From positions 44,506-108,505 of the forward strand of contig JAPOVC010000009.1 of assembly GCA_026708325.1 (NCBI GenBank): DNA of 64,000 nt. Direction: 5' to 3'. Both the position numbers and the translations under genes were made by a program. Origin of the DNA: Anaerolineaceae bacterium. GTDB lineage: Bacteria > Chloroflexota > Anaerolineae > Aggregatilineales > Phototrophicaceae. Position 1 is the stretch's first letter. Each line of letters starts with the position of its first letter. Below are positions 8,126 through 19,061 of this stretch, piece after piece. A model generated the notes under the pieces. The model ran no database searches. It was not told where the DNA came from and saw nothing but the letters and a program-made list of their open reading frames with translations.

Positions 8126-9601
8126 CTAACGCCGGACTGCAAGCTCCAGCGCTGTCAGGGAATGCGGTTCGAGCGTGGCGGTCACTTCGCTGTCCTGCGT
8201 CAGCAGCGATTCTTGTCGCAGGCGGACTTCATTGGGCGTGTCGAAGGTGTTGCAGGCCTCGAGCGAGGGGCCGTTGAGCACGCTGAGACGCGCCGGGCCG
8301 TCGAAACGACCGGCCTCAAGGTGGACCGTGACCTCGCTGTGGGCGTCTTCAGTGCGGTTGACGAGAAAGAGCGTCAGTTGCTGGCCCGTCCGGTCGCGGG
8401 TGGCGGCGATATCCAGCACGGGCACGCCGCTGTAGCCGTTGCCGCTGAAGGTCGCGTCGCTCTCCTGCCAGGCGTCGAGGGCGATGGCGCCGCTGAGGCG
8501 GCTGTAAAGCTCGAGCGCGTGCCAGGTGGTCTGCAATACGAGGCCGTCGCCGTCGGGATCGGTGCGGATCGGGCCGCCCATATTCACGATCTCGGAGATA
8601 TTGGCCATCTTGACGCTGTACGCGTGGCGCAGGAAGGCGTTCAGGTTCTGGGCGATGACCAGCATGTCCTGCAGGTTGAAGATGGCCTCGATGCCCTGGT
8701 CGTGATCGATGAACTTGAGCACGTTGTACTCGCAGACGGCGAGGTGAATCTCGCGTTCGATGCCATGGTTGAGGCGCATGATGCGGATGATGCCTTCCAT
8801 GGCCTTCAGGCGATCCTCCAGCAGTTCGGAGGTGGCCATCAACGCCGGGAAGTCGACGCTCTCCATGCCGAGGCCGATGTACCAGTGGATGTCGAGGTAG
8901 TCGATCAGGTCGCCGGCCTGTTGCAGCAGCAGGCGCGGCGTCTCGACCACGTCGGCCGTCCAGTCCGACGTCCCCGCGGCCACCAGTTTGATGTAGGGAT
9001 CGACCAGCTTCATGGCCTTCGCGAACTCGGCATAAGCGCGGGCGTATTCGGCGGCGGTCTTGTGACCGATCTGCCAGGGGCCGTCGACCTCGTTGCCGAT
9101 GCCCCAGTAGCGCACCCCGTGCGGCTCGTCGAAGCCATGCGCCTGGCGCAGCTTCACCGGCTCGGTCGGGCGCGTCCCGTTGCAGTATTCGAGCCAGTCG
9201 CGGGCCTCACGCAGGTCGCCGTCGCCGCAGTTGACGACGAGGAAGGGCTCGGCATCCAGCCTCCGGCAGAAGCGGATGAATTCGTTCGTGCCGAAGTGGT
9301 TGCTGTCGATGGCGTTCCAGGCGAGGTCGAGGCGCGCCGGCCGCCCCCCGACGGGGCCGACGCCGTCGCGCCAGCGATAGCCCGAGACGAAGTTGCCGCC
9401 CGGGTAGCGGATGATCGGCATGCCCTGGCGGCGCAGGGCGTCGATCACGTCGAGGCGCAGGCCCTGGTCGTCGCTCAGTGGCGAGCCGGGGTCGAAGATG
9501 CCGCCGTAAATGCAGCGGTGCATGTGCTCGGCGAAACCGCCGAAGATCTTGCGGTCGATGGCCCCCACGCTGCGCAGGGGATTGAGCCAGACGTGATTCA
9601 T
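8126..9601 (-). CDS. Alpha-L-arabinofuranosidase, glycoside hydrolase family 51
   Basis: 491 residues. The N-terminus has the GH51 hallmark GGFAEHMHRCIYGGI and RYPGGNFVSGY; the acid/base Glu is in GIGNEVDG and the nucleophile Glu in VCEYNVL. A C-terminal beta-sandwich segment follows. It hydrolyses terminal alpha-L-arabinofuranosyl links. No signal peptide is visible, so it probably acts on imported arabino-oligosaccharides in the cytoplasm. Its ATG overlaps the stop of the upstream permease gene (ATGA), making it the fourth gene of an operon with a binding protein and two permeases. That context suggests the transporter brings in arabinose-containing oligosaccharides. Confidence 0.93.
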   Translation of the reverse strand: MNHVWLNPLRSVGAIDRKIFGGFAEHMHRCIYGGIFDPGSPLSDDQGLRLDVIDALRRQGMPIIRYPGGNFVSGYRWRDGVGPVGGRPARLDLAWNAIDSNHFGTNEFIRFCRRLDAEPFLVVNCGDGDLREARDWLEYCNGTRPTEPVKLRQAHGFDEPHGVRYWGIGNEVDGPWQIGHKTAAEYARAYAEFAKAMKLVDPYIKLVAAGTSDWTADVVETPRLLLQQAGDLIDYLDIHWYIGLGMESVDFPALMATSELLEDRLKAMEGIIRIMRLNHGIEREIHLAVCEYNVLKFIDHDQGIEAIFNLQDMLVIAQNLNAFLRHAYSVKMANISEIVNMGGPIRTDPDGDGLVLQTTWHALELYSRLSGAIALDAWQESDATFSGNGYSGVPVLDIAATRDRTGQQLTLFLVNRTEDAHSEVTVHLEAGRFDGPARLSVLNGPSLEACNTFDTPNEVRLRQESLLTQDSEVTATLEPHSLTALELAVRR

Positions 9602-10485
9602 CCCTTAAGTCCTGAAAAGGCGACGCTTTCAATGATGAAGCGTTGCAGCACGACGAAAATGATGAGGATCGGCAGCAGGGCGATCATGGCGCCGGCCATC
9701 AACACCGACCAGTCCTGCACGTAGAAGTCCACCAGGCGCGCCAGCATAACCGAGACGGTCTGGATCTCGGGCGAGCGCAGATAGATCAGCGGCGCGAGGA
9801 AGTCGTTCCAGCGGTGCAGGTAGCCGAGCACGAAGAGCGTGGCGACCAGCGGCCGGGCCTGGGGCATGAAGACGTGACGATAGATCTGGAAGTAGCTGGC
9901 GCCGTCGACCTTTGCCGCGTCCTCCAGTTCGCGCGGCAGGCCGGAGAAGAACTGGCGGCTGAGGAAAAGGGCGAAGGGCGTGCCCAACAGGTAGGGCAGG
10001 ATGACGGGGTTGAAAGTGTCGATCCAGTCCAGCTCGCCGAAGAGGATGAAGGTCGGGATGAGGGTGACGATGCCGGGGATCATCATGGTCATCAGCAGCA
10101 GGCCGAAGAGCGGCCCCTTCGCCGGGAAGCGCATGCGGGCGAAGGCGAAGCCGGCCAGGGTGCTGGTGGCGATCTCGCCGACGGTGGTGGAGAGGGCGAT
10201 GAAGGTGGAATTGACGAGCCCGCGCGCGAGCTGCGTCTTCTCCCAGATCGTGAAGTAATGGTCGAGAATGAAGGGATTGGGGATCCACTGCGGCGGCATC
10301 ACGAAGATGCCGCGGGCCGGCTTGAAGGAGGTCGACAGCATCCAGAAGAAAGGGATCAGAATGATGAAGGCGAGGGTGAAGAGGGCGACATGGGACAGGG
10401 CGCGCAGCACCTGGGCCTGACGGCGCGCGTCGGCCTGCAGGGTGACGGGCGCGAGGCGGCGCAGGGCTTCAGACATGCTGCTCAT
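9598..10485 (-). CDS. Carbohydrate ABC transporter permease (CUT1, MalG-like)
   Basis: 295 residues from ATG 10485; a second ATG at 10476 is equally possible, as neither has a strong ribosome site, and both overlap the end of the previous permease gene. Six hydrophobic segments are seen. The EAA loop of the family reads ELEDAAKVDGASYFQIYRHV, and the N-terminal motif IPFFWMLSTSFK is typical of the MalG branch. It forms the membrane channel with the neighbouring permease. The operon has no ATPase; CUT1 systems of this kind often share one MalK/MsmK-type ATPase encoded elsewhere. Confidence 0.92.
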   Translation of the reverse strand: MSSMSEALRRLAPVTLQADARRQAQVLRALSHVALFTLAFIILIPFFWMLSTSFKPARGIFVMPPQWIPNPFILDHYFTIWEKTQLARGLVNSTFIALSTTVGEIATSTLAGFAFARMRFPAKGPLFGLLLMTMMIPGIVTLIPTFILFGELDWIDTFNPVILPYLLGTPFALFLSRQFFSGLPRELEDAAKVDGASYFQIYRHVFMPQARPLVATLFVLGYLHRWNDFLAPLIYLRSPEIQTVSVMLARLVDFYVQDWSVLMAGAMIALLPILIIFVVLQRFIIESVAFSGLKG

Positions 10486-11635
10486 GCTCGTAAAAGACCC
10501 AGCGGCGGGCGAGGCGGAAATTGGCCACCGTGATGAGCAGGATGACCACGCCCAGCAGCCAGGCCTGGGCCGAGGCGTAACCCATCTCAAGGTCGGCGAA
10601 GCCGTTCTTCCAGATTTCCATGACGACCGTGCGCGAGGCGTTGCCGGGGCCGCCGCGGGTCATGATGTAGGGCTGGGCGAAGCTCTGGAAGCCGAAAATC
10701 ATGCCGGTGACCAGCAGGAAGAAGGTGGTCGGGCTCAGGCTGGGCCAGGTGACGAAGCGGAAGCGTCCCCAGAGGCCGGCGCCGTCGATCACGGCGGCCT
10801 CGTAAAGCTGGGAGGGCACGGCCTGCAGGGCGGCCAGGTAGATGAGCATCTGAAAGCCGAGCGCGCTCCAGATGCCCATGATCATCAGCGAGGGCTTGAC
10901 CGTGCCCTGATCGCTGAGCCAGCGGCCTTCGGCGGGCAGGCCGACGCTGCCCAGCAGGTGGTTGAGGATGCCGAACTCGGGGTTGAAGATCCACAGCCAA
11001 ATGACGGAGGTGGCGGCGATGGGCAGCACGTTGGGCAGGTAAAAGACGGCGCGCAGCAGGTTGCGGCCGCGCAGCTGCTGGTTGAGCACGATGGCGACGG
11101 CCAGCGCCAGCGCCATGCCGATCGGCACGGCCAGCAACATGTAGACGGTGTTGAAGAGCGCGATCCACAGCACGTGGTCGCGCGCGCCGAGCAGCCAGCG
11201 CTGGCCGAAGAGCGCGATCTCGCTGACCACGCCGAAGCGCTCCGGCAGCACCTCGCGGTCGCGCGGGTAGCCGGGGCGGCAGTCGAAGGGTTCGCCGGTG
11301 CGCTCGTCGTTGCGCTGCTGCCAGTCGGCCAGTTCGGAGGCGGGCACGTTGCGGTGCCGTCCGCACTGGAAGAGCAGTTCACCACTGGCCTCGTCGCGGG
11401 CCTGGGGCGTGTGCACGACAGAGACGCTGAAGATGGAATGCCAGTTTCTCGTACCGGCCCATTCGGCGGGCGAGAGCAGGTCCCATTTGGTGAAGCTGAG
11501 CGCCAGCGAGGCCAGCATGGGACCGAGGACGAAGAGAAAGAATCCCGCCGTGACGGGCAGGATGAAGAGCCAGGCCCAGAAGGCCTCGCGGCGGGTGTTG
11601 CTGGCCTGGGACAGGCGCGGGCGCAGAGGGATCAT
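10469..11635 (-). CDS. Carbohydrate ABC transporter permease (CUT1, MalF/UgpA-like) with an enlarged outer loop
   Basis: 388 residues, about 80-90 longer than usual for a UgpA-like permease. The first membrane segment (FILPVTAGFFLFVLGPM) and the EAA loop (QLYEAAVIDGAGLWGRF) are normal. The extra length lies between the first and second membrane segments, residues about 65-155, a hydrophilic stretch with two Cys (in FQCGRH and FDCRPGY). By topology this loop should face outside and could contact the binding protein or be disulfide-bonded. The gene follows the binding protein, with a strong hairpin in the 74-bp gap, and overlaps the next permease gene. Confidence 0.9.
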   Translation of the reverse strand: MIPLRPRLSQASNTRREAFWAWLFILPVTAGFFLFVLGPMLASLALSFTKWDLLSPAEWAGTRNWHSIFSVSVVHTPQARDEASGELLFQCGRHRNVPASELADWQQRNDERTGEPFDCRPGYPRDREVLPERFGVVSEIALFGQRWLLGARDHVLWIALFNTVYMLLAVPIGMALALAVAIVLNQQLRGRNLLRAVFYLPNVLPIAATSVIWLWIFNPEFGILNHLLGSVGLPAEGRWLSDQGTVKPSLMIMGIWSALGFQMLIYLAALQAVPSQLYEAAVIDGAGLWGRFRFVTWPSLSPTTFFLLVTGMIFGFQSFAQPYIMTRGGPGNASRTVVMEIWKNGFADLEMGYASAQAWLLGVVILLITVANFRLARRWVFYEHEQHV

Positions 11636-11660
11636 CGCCTCAGGTTCTCATGCTGGTTGG

Positions 11661-11697
11661 CAGTCGCGCCGGGACGCCCGCCGCCCCGGCGCGACTG
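11661..11697 (-). terminator. Intercistronic hairpin between binding-protein and permease genes
   Basis: A perfect 13-bp inverted repeat (CAGTCGCGCCGGG at 11661-11673 and its complement at 11685-11697) has an 11-nt loop and no T-run. It lies in the 74 bp separating the binding-protein stop from the first permease start. In many sugar ABC operons a stem-loop here lets the binding protein be made in excess, by stabilising or partly terminating the mRNA. That role is inferred for this one. Confidence 0.7.
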
Positions 11698-11709
11698 ACG
11701 CTGCTATGG

Positions 11710-13125
11710 CTAGCCACCCATGCGTTGTTCGTCGATGGTGGCCCAGGCGTCGTCAAGGCCGGCCTGCAGGTCACCGGCGACGTCGAGCAGGGCGTCTTCG
11801 GCGAAGGCAACGTTGTCAACCACGACGTCCTGCCACATGCGGCCCCAGGGTTCCGGCTGCCACACGAACCAGTGCGGCACAAAGGACCAGGGACCCGGCA
11901 GCTGGCAGCGGGTCGTCTCAAGGAAGATCTGGGAATTGGCGGGCATTTGGCCGGGCTGCAGGAAGGCGTCGGTGTTGGCCAGTTCCATCTGGGCCGGGAT
12001 GTTGTAGCCCAGCGCGGCCTGCGCCAGCTGGCCGTCCGGCCCGTAGATGAACTCGATGAAGCGGTAGGCCTGCTCCGGGTGTTCGGCGCCCTTCGAGCCG
12101 GCGATGATGGCGAGGCCGACGGAGCCGGACCAGCCGCTGACGCTGCAGCCCTCGGCGAAGGCGCGGATCTCGCCGCTGTTGCCGACGGGGAAGGGCCGCA
12201 CGTCCCATTCAAAGTCGAGGGTCTCGCGGAAACCGGTGGTGGCCCAGCGGCCGTTCCAGTTCATGCCGACGCGTCCGGTATTGAAGAGATCCCAGACGTT
12301 GATGCCTTCCAGCACAGCGGGCGGCGGCGTGATGCGGTGGACGTGATTCAGGTCGGAGAGGAACTGGATGGCGTCGATGGTGTTCTGGTCCTCGTGCGCG
12401 ATCCAGGTGCGGCCGTCCTCGCTGACGTAGTGGCCGCCGTTGCCGAAGATCGGCCCGAGGCCCCAGCCAGGCACGGTCAGGGTGCCAAGACCGAAGGTCT
12501 CGACGTTGTCGGCGTCAAAGCCTTCTTCATTGGGGTGCAGGCCGTTGACGTCGGTGGTGAGGGCGATGCCGGTCTCCACCAGCTGGTCCCAGGTCATGGG
12601 TACGTTGGGGTCCGGAAGGGGCACGCCCAGCTCGTTGAAGAGGTCGACGTTGATGTAAAGGGCGGTGGGGCCGACGTCGCGCGGCAGTTCGTAGATGGGG
12701 CCGGTCATGAAGGCGCCGGTCTCGGCATCGAAGCGATAGCGGTCGGGGCCGGAGGGCCAGACGGCGTCGAGGTCGATGACCTCGCTGGCGTTGACGAATT
12801 CCTCAATACTGACCAGGGCGCCCCTGGGGGCGAAGACGGCGAAGTCGCCGTCAGCGACGAGGGCGATGTCCGGCGGGGTGCCACCGGCGATGGAGGTCAA
12901 CAGGTAGTCGACGTAGCCGGCGCTGGGCACGCCCTCAAGGGTGATGAAGACATCCGGATTGGCTTCGTTGAACTGGTCAATCAGTTCCTGGAAGACCCGG
13001 TCGGCGGTCGGGTCGGCCCAGTGCAGATAGGTGAGCTGCAGCGGTTCCTCGTCCTGGGCGGCAAGCGGCGCGGCAGCCAGGCAGAGCAGCAGGGTCGCGA
13101 ACAGGACAAACACTATACGTTTCAT
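11710..13125 (-). CDS. Sugar ABC transporter substrate-binding protein (extracellular family 1)
   Basis: 471 residues from ATG 13125, preceded by GGAGGA; the open frame runs further upstream through repeat sequence and should not be used. The signal peptide MKRIVFVLFATLLLCLAAAPLAAQ has an AAQ-type cleavage site rather than a lipobox. The mature part starts LQLTYLHWADPTADRVFQEL and has the family pattern of FNEANPDVFITLE and GGTPPDIALV, where the fold-conserved first lobe begins. It captures a carbohydrate outside the membrane and passes it to the two downstream permeases. Its linkage to the GH51 gene suggests arabino-oligosaccharides, by context only. Confidence 0.92.
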   Translation of the reverse strand: MKRIVFVLFATLLLCLAAAPLAAQDEEPLQLTYLHWADPTADRVFQELIDQFNEANPDVFITLEGVPSAGYVDYLLTSIAGGTPPDIALVADGDFAVFAPRGALVSIEEFVNASEVIDLDAVWPSGPDRYRFDAETGAFMTGPIYELPRDVGPTALYINVDLFNELGVPLPDPNVPMTWDQLVETGIALTTDVNGLHPNEEGFDADNVETFGLGTLTVPGWGLGPIFGNGGHYVSEDGRTWIAHEDQNTIDAIQFLSDLNHVHRITPPPAVLEGINVWDLFNTGRVGMNWNGRWATTGFRETLDFEWDVRPFPVGNSGEIRAFAEGCSVSGWSGSVGLAIIAGSKGAEHPEQAYRFIEFIYGPDGQLAQAALGYNIPAQMELANTDAFLQPGQMPANSQIFLETTRCQLPGPWSFVPHWFVWQPEPWGRMWQDVVVDNVAFAEDALLDVAGDLQAGLDDAWATIDEQRMGG

Positions 13126-13647
13126 GAATCCGATCCTCCAACAGGCAAGGCATGTCGAGGCAAAGTTTAACCTTGTGGGCGACCCTGCGCCACAGGAGCG
13201 GCCCTTGTCCCGCTCAGACGCGGGAGCCCTCCCCCGACCCCTTTCCCGCTCAGTCGCGGGAGCCTTTCCCACCTTCGGTGGGAGCCCTTCCTCAGGGAGA
13301 GGGGGAGAAAACACTGTGGAGGTTGCCAGGGATTTCAGGTTGCAGGAGCAACGACGGTGCGCCATGCAGGAAGAACTCCTCTCCCGGGGAGAGGGATAGT
13401 CTTTAATTTGATGAAGGGGAGTGCCGGTCGGGGTGAGGGACAGCGCTGACCCGGACACAGGGCGCTACCGGCCCGAACCCGGGAACGCGTCGTCGTCGCG
13501 CATGATCCGGGCGGCCCCGGCCCCGCTGCTGCGCCTACGTCATGTCAGTGATCCGCAGGAGCCGCACAGGGGGCCTGGGCCGCTGTAACCGGAAAGTGAA
13601 CTCCAGGCCGGGACCGATCCTGCCGGGGCGATGAGACCGACGGGCGT
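13126..13647. repeat. Intergenic region with compound palindromic repeat (13196-13412)
   Basis: No gene is supported here. Several hairpins of the GC-rich family follow one another (GCTCAGTCGCGGGAGC, CCCACCTTCGGTGGG, CCTCAGGGAGAGG). They are followed by a conserved non-palindromic block at about 13329-13372 (CAGGGATTTCAGG ... GCCATGCAGGAA) that recurs with changes near 25660-25700. The stretch 13413-13647 holds nothing recognisable. Confidence 0.7.
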
Positions 13648-14229
13648 TTACCAGTCCGTCATCACCAGGCTCTGATGTATCCAGCCATTGCGGTTGTGGC
13701 ACGAGGCCCGGACGAAGTCGTTCACCGCAGGACGCCAGATGGTGAGCGGTTGACCCAGGCCGCAGCGCCCCACCTGGTTGTACTGGAGACCCGGCCCGCT
13801 CCTGATACGGGCTGTTCCCCTGATGATCCACGCCCTGTGCTCCGTCAGCGCCGGTGGCAGCGAATGCGCTGCGGGCTGCGTTGCGATACGGGGGCCGAGG
13901 CGGTAGACGCGGGTGCCGAGCCGGGCCTTGCCGTTGGCGTCGACGTAGAGGACGCAGGTGTCCTCTCCGGCGTCGATGTTGCCGTTACCGATGCCCATCT
14001 CGGCCTCGTAGATCGCGCGAAAATCACCGTACTTCGCCTCGACCTGCGCCACTGCTTCGGCGTCATTTTGATCGATGGCGGCGAGGGCCGCCTGGTAGAT
14101 TTTGCGGTATCTCCCCACGGCATTGCGGAAGTTCTGCTCGCATCTGTCGGGTTCGGGCTGCGCAACTGCAAAACCGGCCGACAGACCCAACAGGGACAAG
14201 AGAAGTGCGGCAACGGCGATCCGGTACAT
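13648..14229 (-). CDS. Secreted protein with C-terminal SH3-like domain, function unknown
   Basis: 193 residues with a signal peptide (MYRIAVAALLLSLLGLSAGFAVAQ). A helical, acidic middle part contains the segment YQAALAAIDQNDAEAV. The last about 65 residues look like a bacterial SH3-type domain: RIRSGPGLQYNQVGRC near residue 140 and GWIHQSLV at the end. Such domains often bind cell-wall peptides or other extracellular ligands. Four Cys in the mature part could form disulfides. It stands alone between repeat clusters. The SH3 call is by pattern; the rest is unrecognised. Confidence 0.75.
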   Translation of the reverse strand: MYRIAVAALLLSLLGLSAGFAVAQPEPDRCEQNFRNAVGRYRKIYQAALAAIDQNDAEAVAQVEAKYGDFRAIYEAEMGIGNGNIDAGEDTCVLYVDANGKARLGTRVYRLGPRIATQPAAHSLPPALTEHRAWIIRGTARIRSGPGLQYNQVGRCGLGQPLTIWRPAVNDFVRASCHNRNGWIHQSLVMTDW

Positions 14230-14620
14230 GGCCTGGCTCCCTCACTCGGGGCCTGGTCCGGTTCGGCGTAGTCCAGTGGCACTTGCAGGTTGCTGACGCC
14301 GGTTTCCGGCGCAAGGCCCGAACGGACAAGTACCGGGGAACATATCGTGTAGAGGCCCTTCAGGCCAGGCCAGATGTCCGGGACGTCGTGGGTGAAGGCC
14401 CCGATCTGCACCGTGGTCGAGGTGGCGCGGGCGGCCCCTTTTCCCGTCTCGGGGGACGGGAGCCCTCCCCGGGGGAGAGAGGTTTGGGGTGAGGGCGAAT
14501 TGAAATCCCTGGCCCCGGGCGGCCCTCACCCCCCGGCCCCTTTCCCGCTCAGTCGCGGGAGCCCTTCCCTCAGGGAGAGGGGGAGAAAACACTTTTGGTT
14601 GTTGCAAGGGTGACGGTCGC
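14230..14620. repeat. Intergenic region with compound palindromic repeat (14437-14595)
   Basis: No gene is supported in this stretch. The repeat at 14437-14595 contains two copies of the GC-rich element in direct succession, ending with GCTCAGTCGCGGGAGC and CCTCAGGGAGAGG and the tail GAGAAAACAC, also seen at 13300. It lies just beyond the 3' end of clpB. Confidence 0.7.
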
Positions 14621-17233
<2,613 letters not shown>

Positions 17234-17703
17234 GGACACGCTCCTTCACTGCGTGCGGCTTTTCTGTCAGCATGGCAGGCGCACGCAAGAGGAACGTCAG
17301 CGGGACGTATGAAGGACGTTGGCGGGAGAACTTGTTGCATGTCCTGGCGCCAGTGGGCCGCCCTTTCCCGCGCAGTCGCGGGAGCCCTCCCCCGACTGAA
17401 CGGGGCAGGGTTTGGGGTGGCAGGGCAGGCCGCCCTCACCCCAACCCCTCTCCCTCAGGGAGAGGGGCCATTTGCTGTGTTGACTCCCTTGCTTCCCGGG
17501 CCGGGTTGCTCTATGCAAAGTGCCTGTCCACGCTCCTGTTTTTATCCCCTGGCGCACTTCTCCCCCTCTCCCTGAGGGAGAGGGGGCCGGGGGGTGAGGG
17601 CCGGTCTGTGGCGGAAGCCCTCCCCTGGCCCCTTTCCCGCTCAGTCGCGGGAGCCCTTCTCAGGGAGAGGGGTTTGGGGTGAGGGCAGACAACCTCACTC
17701 CCT
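17234..17703. repeat. Intergenic region with compound palindromic repeats (about 17357-17690)
   Basis: At least three units of the GC-rich element follow in alternating orientation, for example CCCTCTCCCTCAGGGAGAGGG at 17449-17466 and CCCTCTCCCTGAGGGAGAGGG near 17563-17585. A CGGGAGCCC-type hairpin lies between them. No gene is supported. The clpB promoter must lie at 17234-17350, but no convincing -35/-10 pair was seen. Confidence 0.7.
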
Positions 17704-18960
17704 TCAGGCAAGACTGCGCGGCAGGGTGAAACTGAACTCCGTGCCGGCGCCCGGTTGACTGCTCACCTCGATACGGCCCTGGTGCGCCTCGACGAGGCCG
17801 CGGGCGATGGCCAGGCCGAGGCCGACGCCCCGTTCACCATCCTGGTCGCGGCTGCGCGCCTGCCCGCCGCGCCAGAAGCGCTCGAAGACCTGGGGCAGGT
17901 CCGCCGCGGCGATGCCCTCGCCGCTGTCGCTGACCGTGACGCGCACCTGCCCGGAGCCCCTGGCGACGGCGGCGAGGCGCACGTTGCCGCCGGCCGGGGT
18001 ATGGCGGATGGCATTGCTGACGAGGTTGTAGAGCACACGCTGGATTTTTTCAGGGTCAATCAGCAGCGGGTCGACGTCGTCGCTGACCTCGCCTTCCAGT
18101 TGTACCTCGCGCCGGCGGGCGACGGGGCGCAGGGCGCCGAGCGTATCCGAGAGCAGGTCGCCAAGGGAACTGCGCTGCAGTTGCAACTCTACGTGGCCGC
18201 TTTCCAGCTGGGAGAGTTCGAAGAGGTCGTCGATGAGTCGGCTGAGGTTGCGGATTTCGCGCTGCGCGGTCTCCAGGTAGCGCTGCTGCGTGGCCTCGTC
18301 GCCGGCGACGCCGTCGACGAGGGCCTCGATGACCAGACGCAGCGAGGCCAGCGGCGTGCGCAGGTCGTGGCTGGTCCAGGCGATCAGGTCGCGCCGGCCC
18401 TGTTCGAGGCGCTCGCGGCGGGCGGCGGCTTCCTCCAGGCGTTCGGCCATCAGGTTGAAGCTGCGGGCGAGGGCCGCCAGTTCGTCCTGGCCCGCGGCGG
18501 GGACGCGAGTGCCCGTCTCGCCGCTGGCGATGCGCTCCGCCCCGCGGGCGAGGGCGCGGATGCGGGGCGTGAAGGCGTTGCTGATGAAGTAGCCGCAGCC
18601 GAGCGCGGTCCAGGCGCCGAAGACCAGCAGCACGGCGCTGAGGCCCAGGTCATGGGCGTCGAGGAACATTTGCCGCGCCAGCAGCCAGAAGTTGGCGAAG
18701 AGGGTCAGGATGGTCAGCAGGCTGAGCAGCATGAGGCCGTCGCGCAGGCGACGCAGACGCTGACCAAGGCCTGGCTGACCGATGCTCCAGGCGATGAGAA
18801 TGCTCACGCTGCCGGTAAGGCCCATGAGCAGGAAAAGTTGCTGCTCGTCCACGGCGGGCGGGGCGAAGAGCGGCCGCGCCAGCAGGGGAATCAGCAGCGC
18901 CGCGCAGAGCCAGACGCCGAGCAGCAACAATATCAGATGACGGACGCGGGTTGTGGCCAT
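17704..18960 (-). CDS. Membrane sensor histidine kinase with HAMP domain
   Basis: 418 residues from ATG 18960, with GGGAGG upstream. Four or more hydrophobic segments lie in residues about 5-150 with no large outer sensor domain. Next come a HAMP-like linker (about 150-205), a dimerisation H-box TSHDLRTPLAS (phospho-His), N-box NLVSNAIRHTP, G1 DSGEGI and G2 GVGLGLAIARG. It autophosphorylates on His and passes phosphate to a response regulator, but no regulator is encoded next to it, so it is an orphan kinase in this window. It is divergent from the tandem phyH genes. The signal is unknown. Confidence 0.92.
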   Translation of the reverse strand: MATTRVRHLILLLLGVWLCAALLIPLLARPLFAPPAVDEQQLFLLMGLTGSVSILIAWSIGQPGLGQRLRRLRDGLMLLSLLTILTLFANFWLLARQMFLDAHDLGLSAVLLVFGAWTALGCGYFISNAFTPRIRALARGAERIASGETGTRVPAAGQDELAALARSFNLMAERLEEAAARRERLEQGRRDLIAWTSHDLRTPLASLRLVIEALVDGVAGDEATQQRYLETAQREIRNLSRLIDDLFELSQLESGHVELQLQRSSLGDLLSDTLGALRPVARRREVQLEGEVSDDVDPLLIDPEKIQRVLYNLVSNAIRHTPAGGNVRLAAVARGSGQVRVTVSDSGEGIAAADLPQVFERFWRGGQARSRDQDGERGVGLGLAIARGLVEAHQGRIEVSSQPGAGTEFSFTLPRSLA

Positions 18961-18986
18961 GACCGGCCTCCCTGCCTGGTGGACTG

Positions 18987-19014
18987 CTGACAATGGGTTG
19001 ACTTGCGCTATAGT
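18987..19014 (+). promoter_or_regulatory. Probable promoter of the first tandem phyH gene
   Basis: CTGACA, a 16-bp spacer and TATAGT. The same arrangement (CTGACC, 17 bp, TATAGT) lies ahead of the second phyH gene, which supports both. The -10 box lies inside a perfect palindrome TGCGCTA-TAG-TAGCGCA at 19004-19020 that could be an operator. This palindrome is degenerate in the second copy. Confidence 0.6.
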
Positions 19015-19061
19015 AGCGCAGCAACGCAGCAATGTAGGCAGTGGGCAGGCAGGAGGGCGGC

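Noticed and set aside
13152..13406. ORFs inside palindromic repeats (also near 14.4, 17.4, 25.6 and 42 kb)
   Set aside because: They encode repeated Arg/Glu/Gly-rich peptides produced by the repeat elements, not genes.
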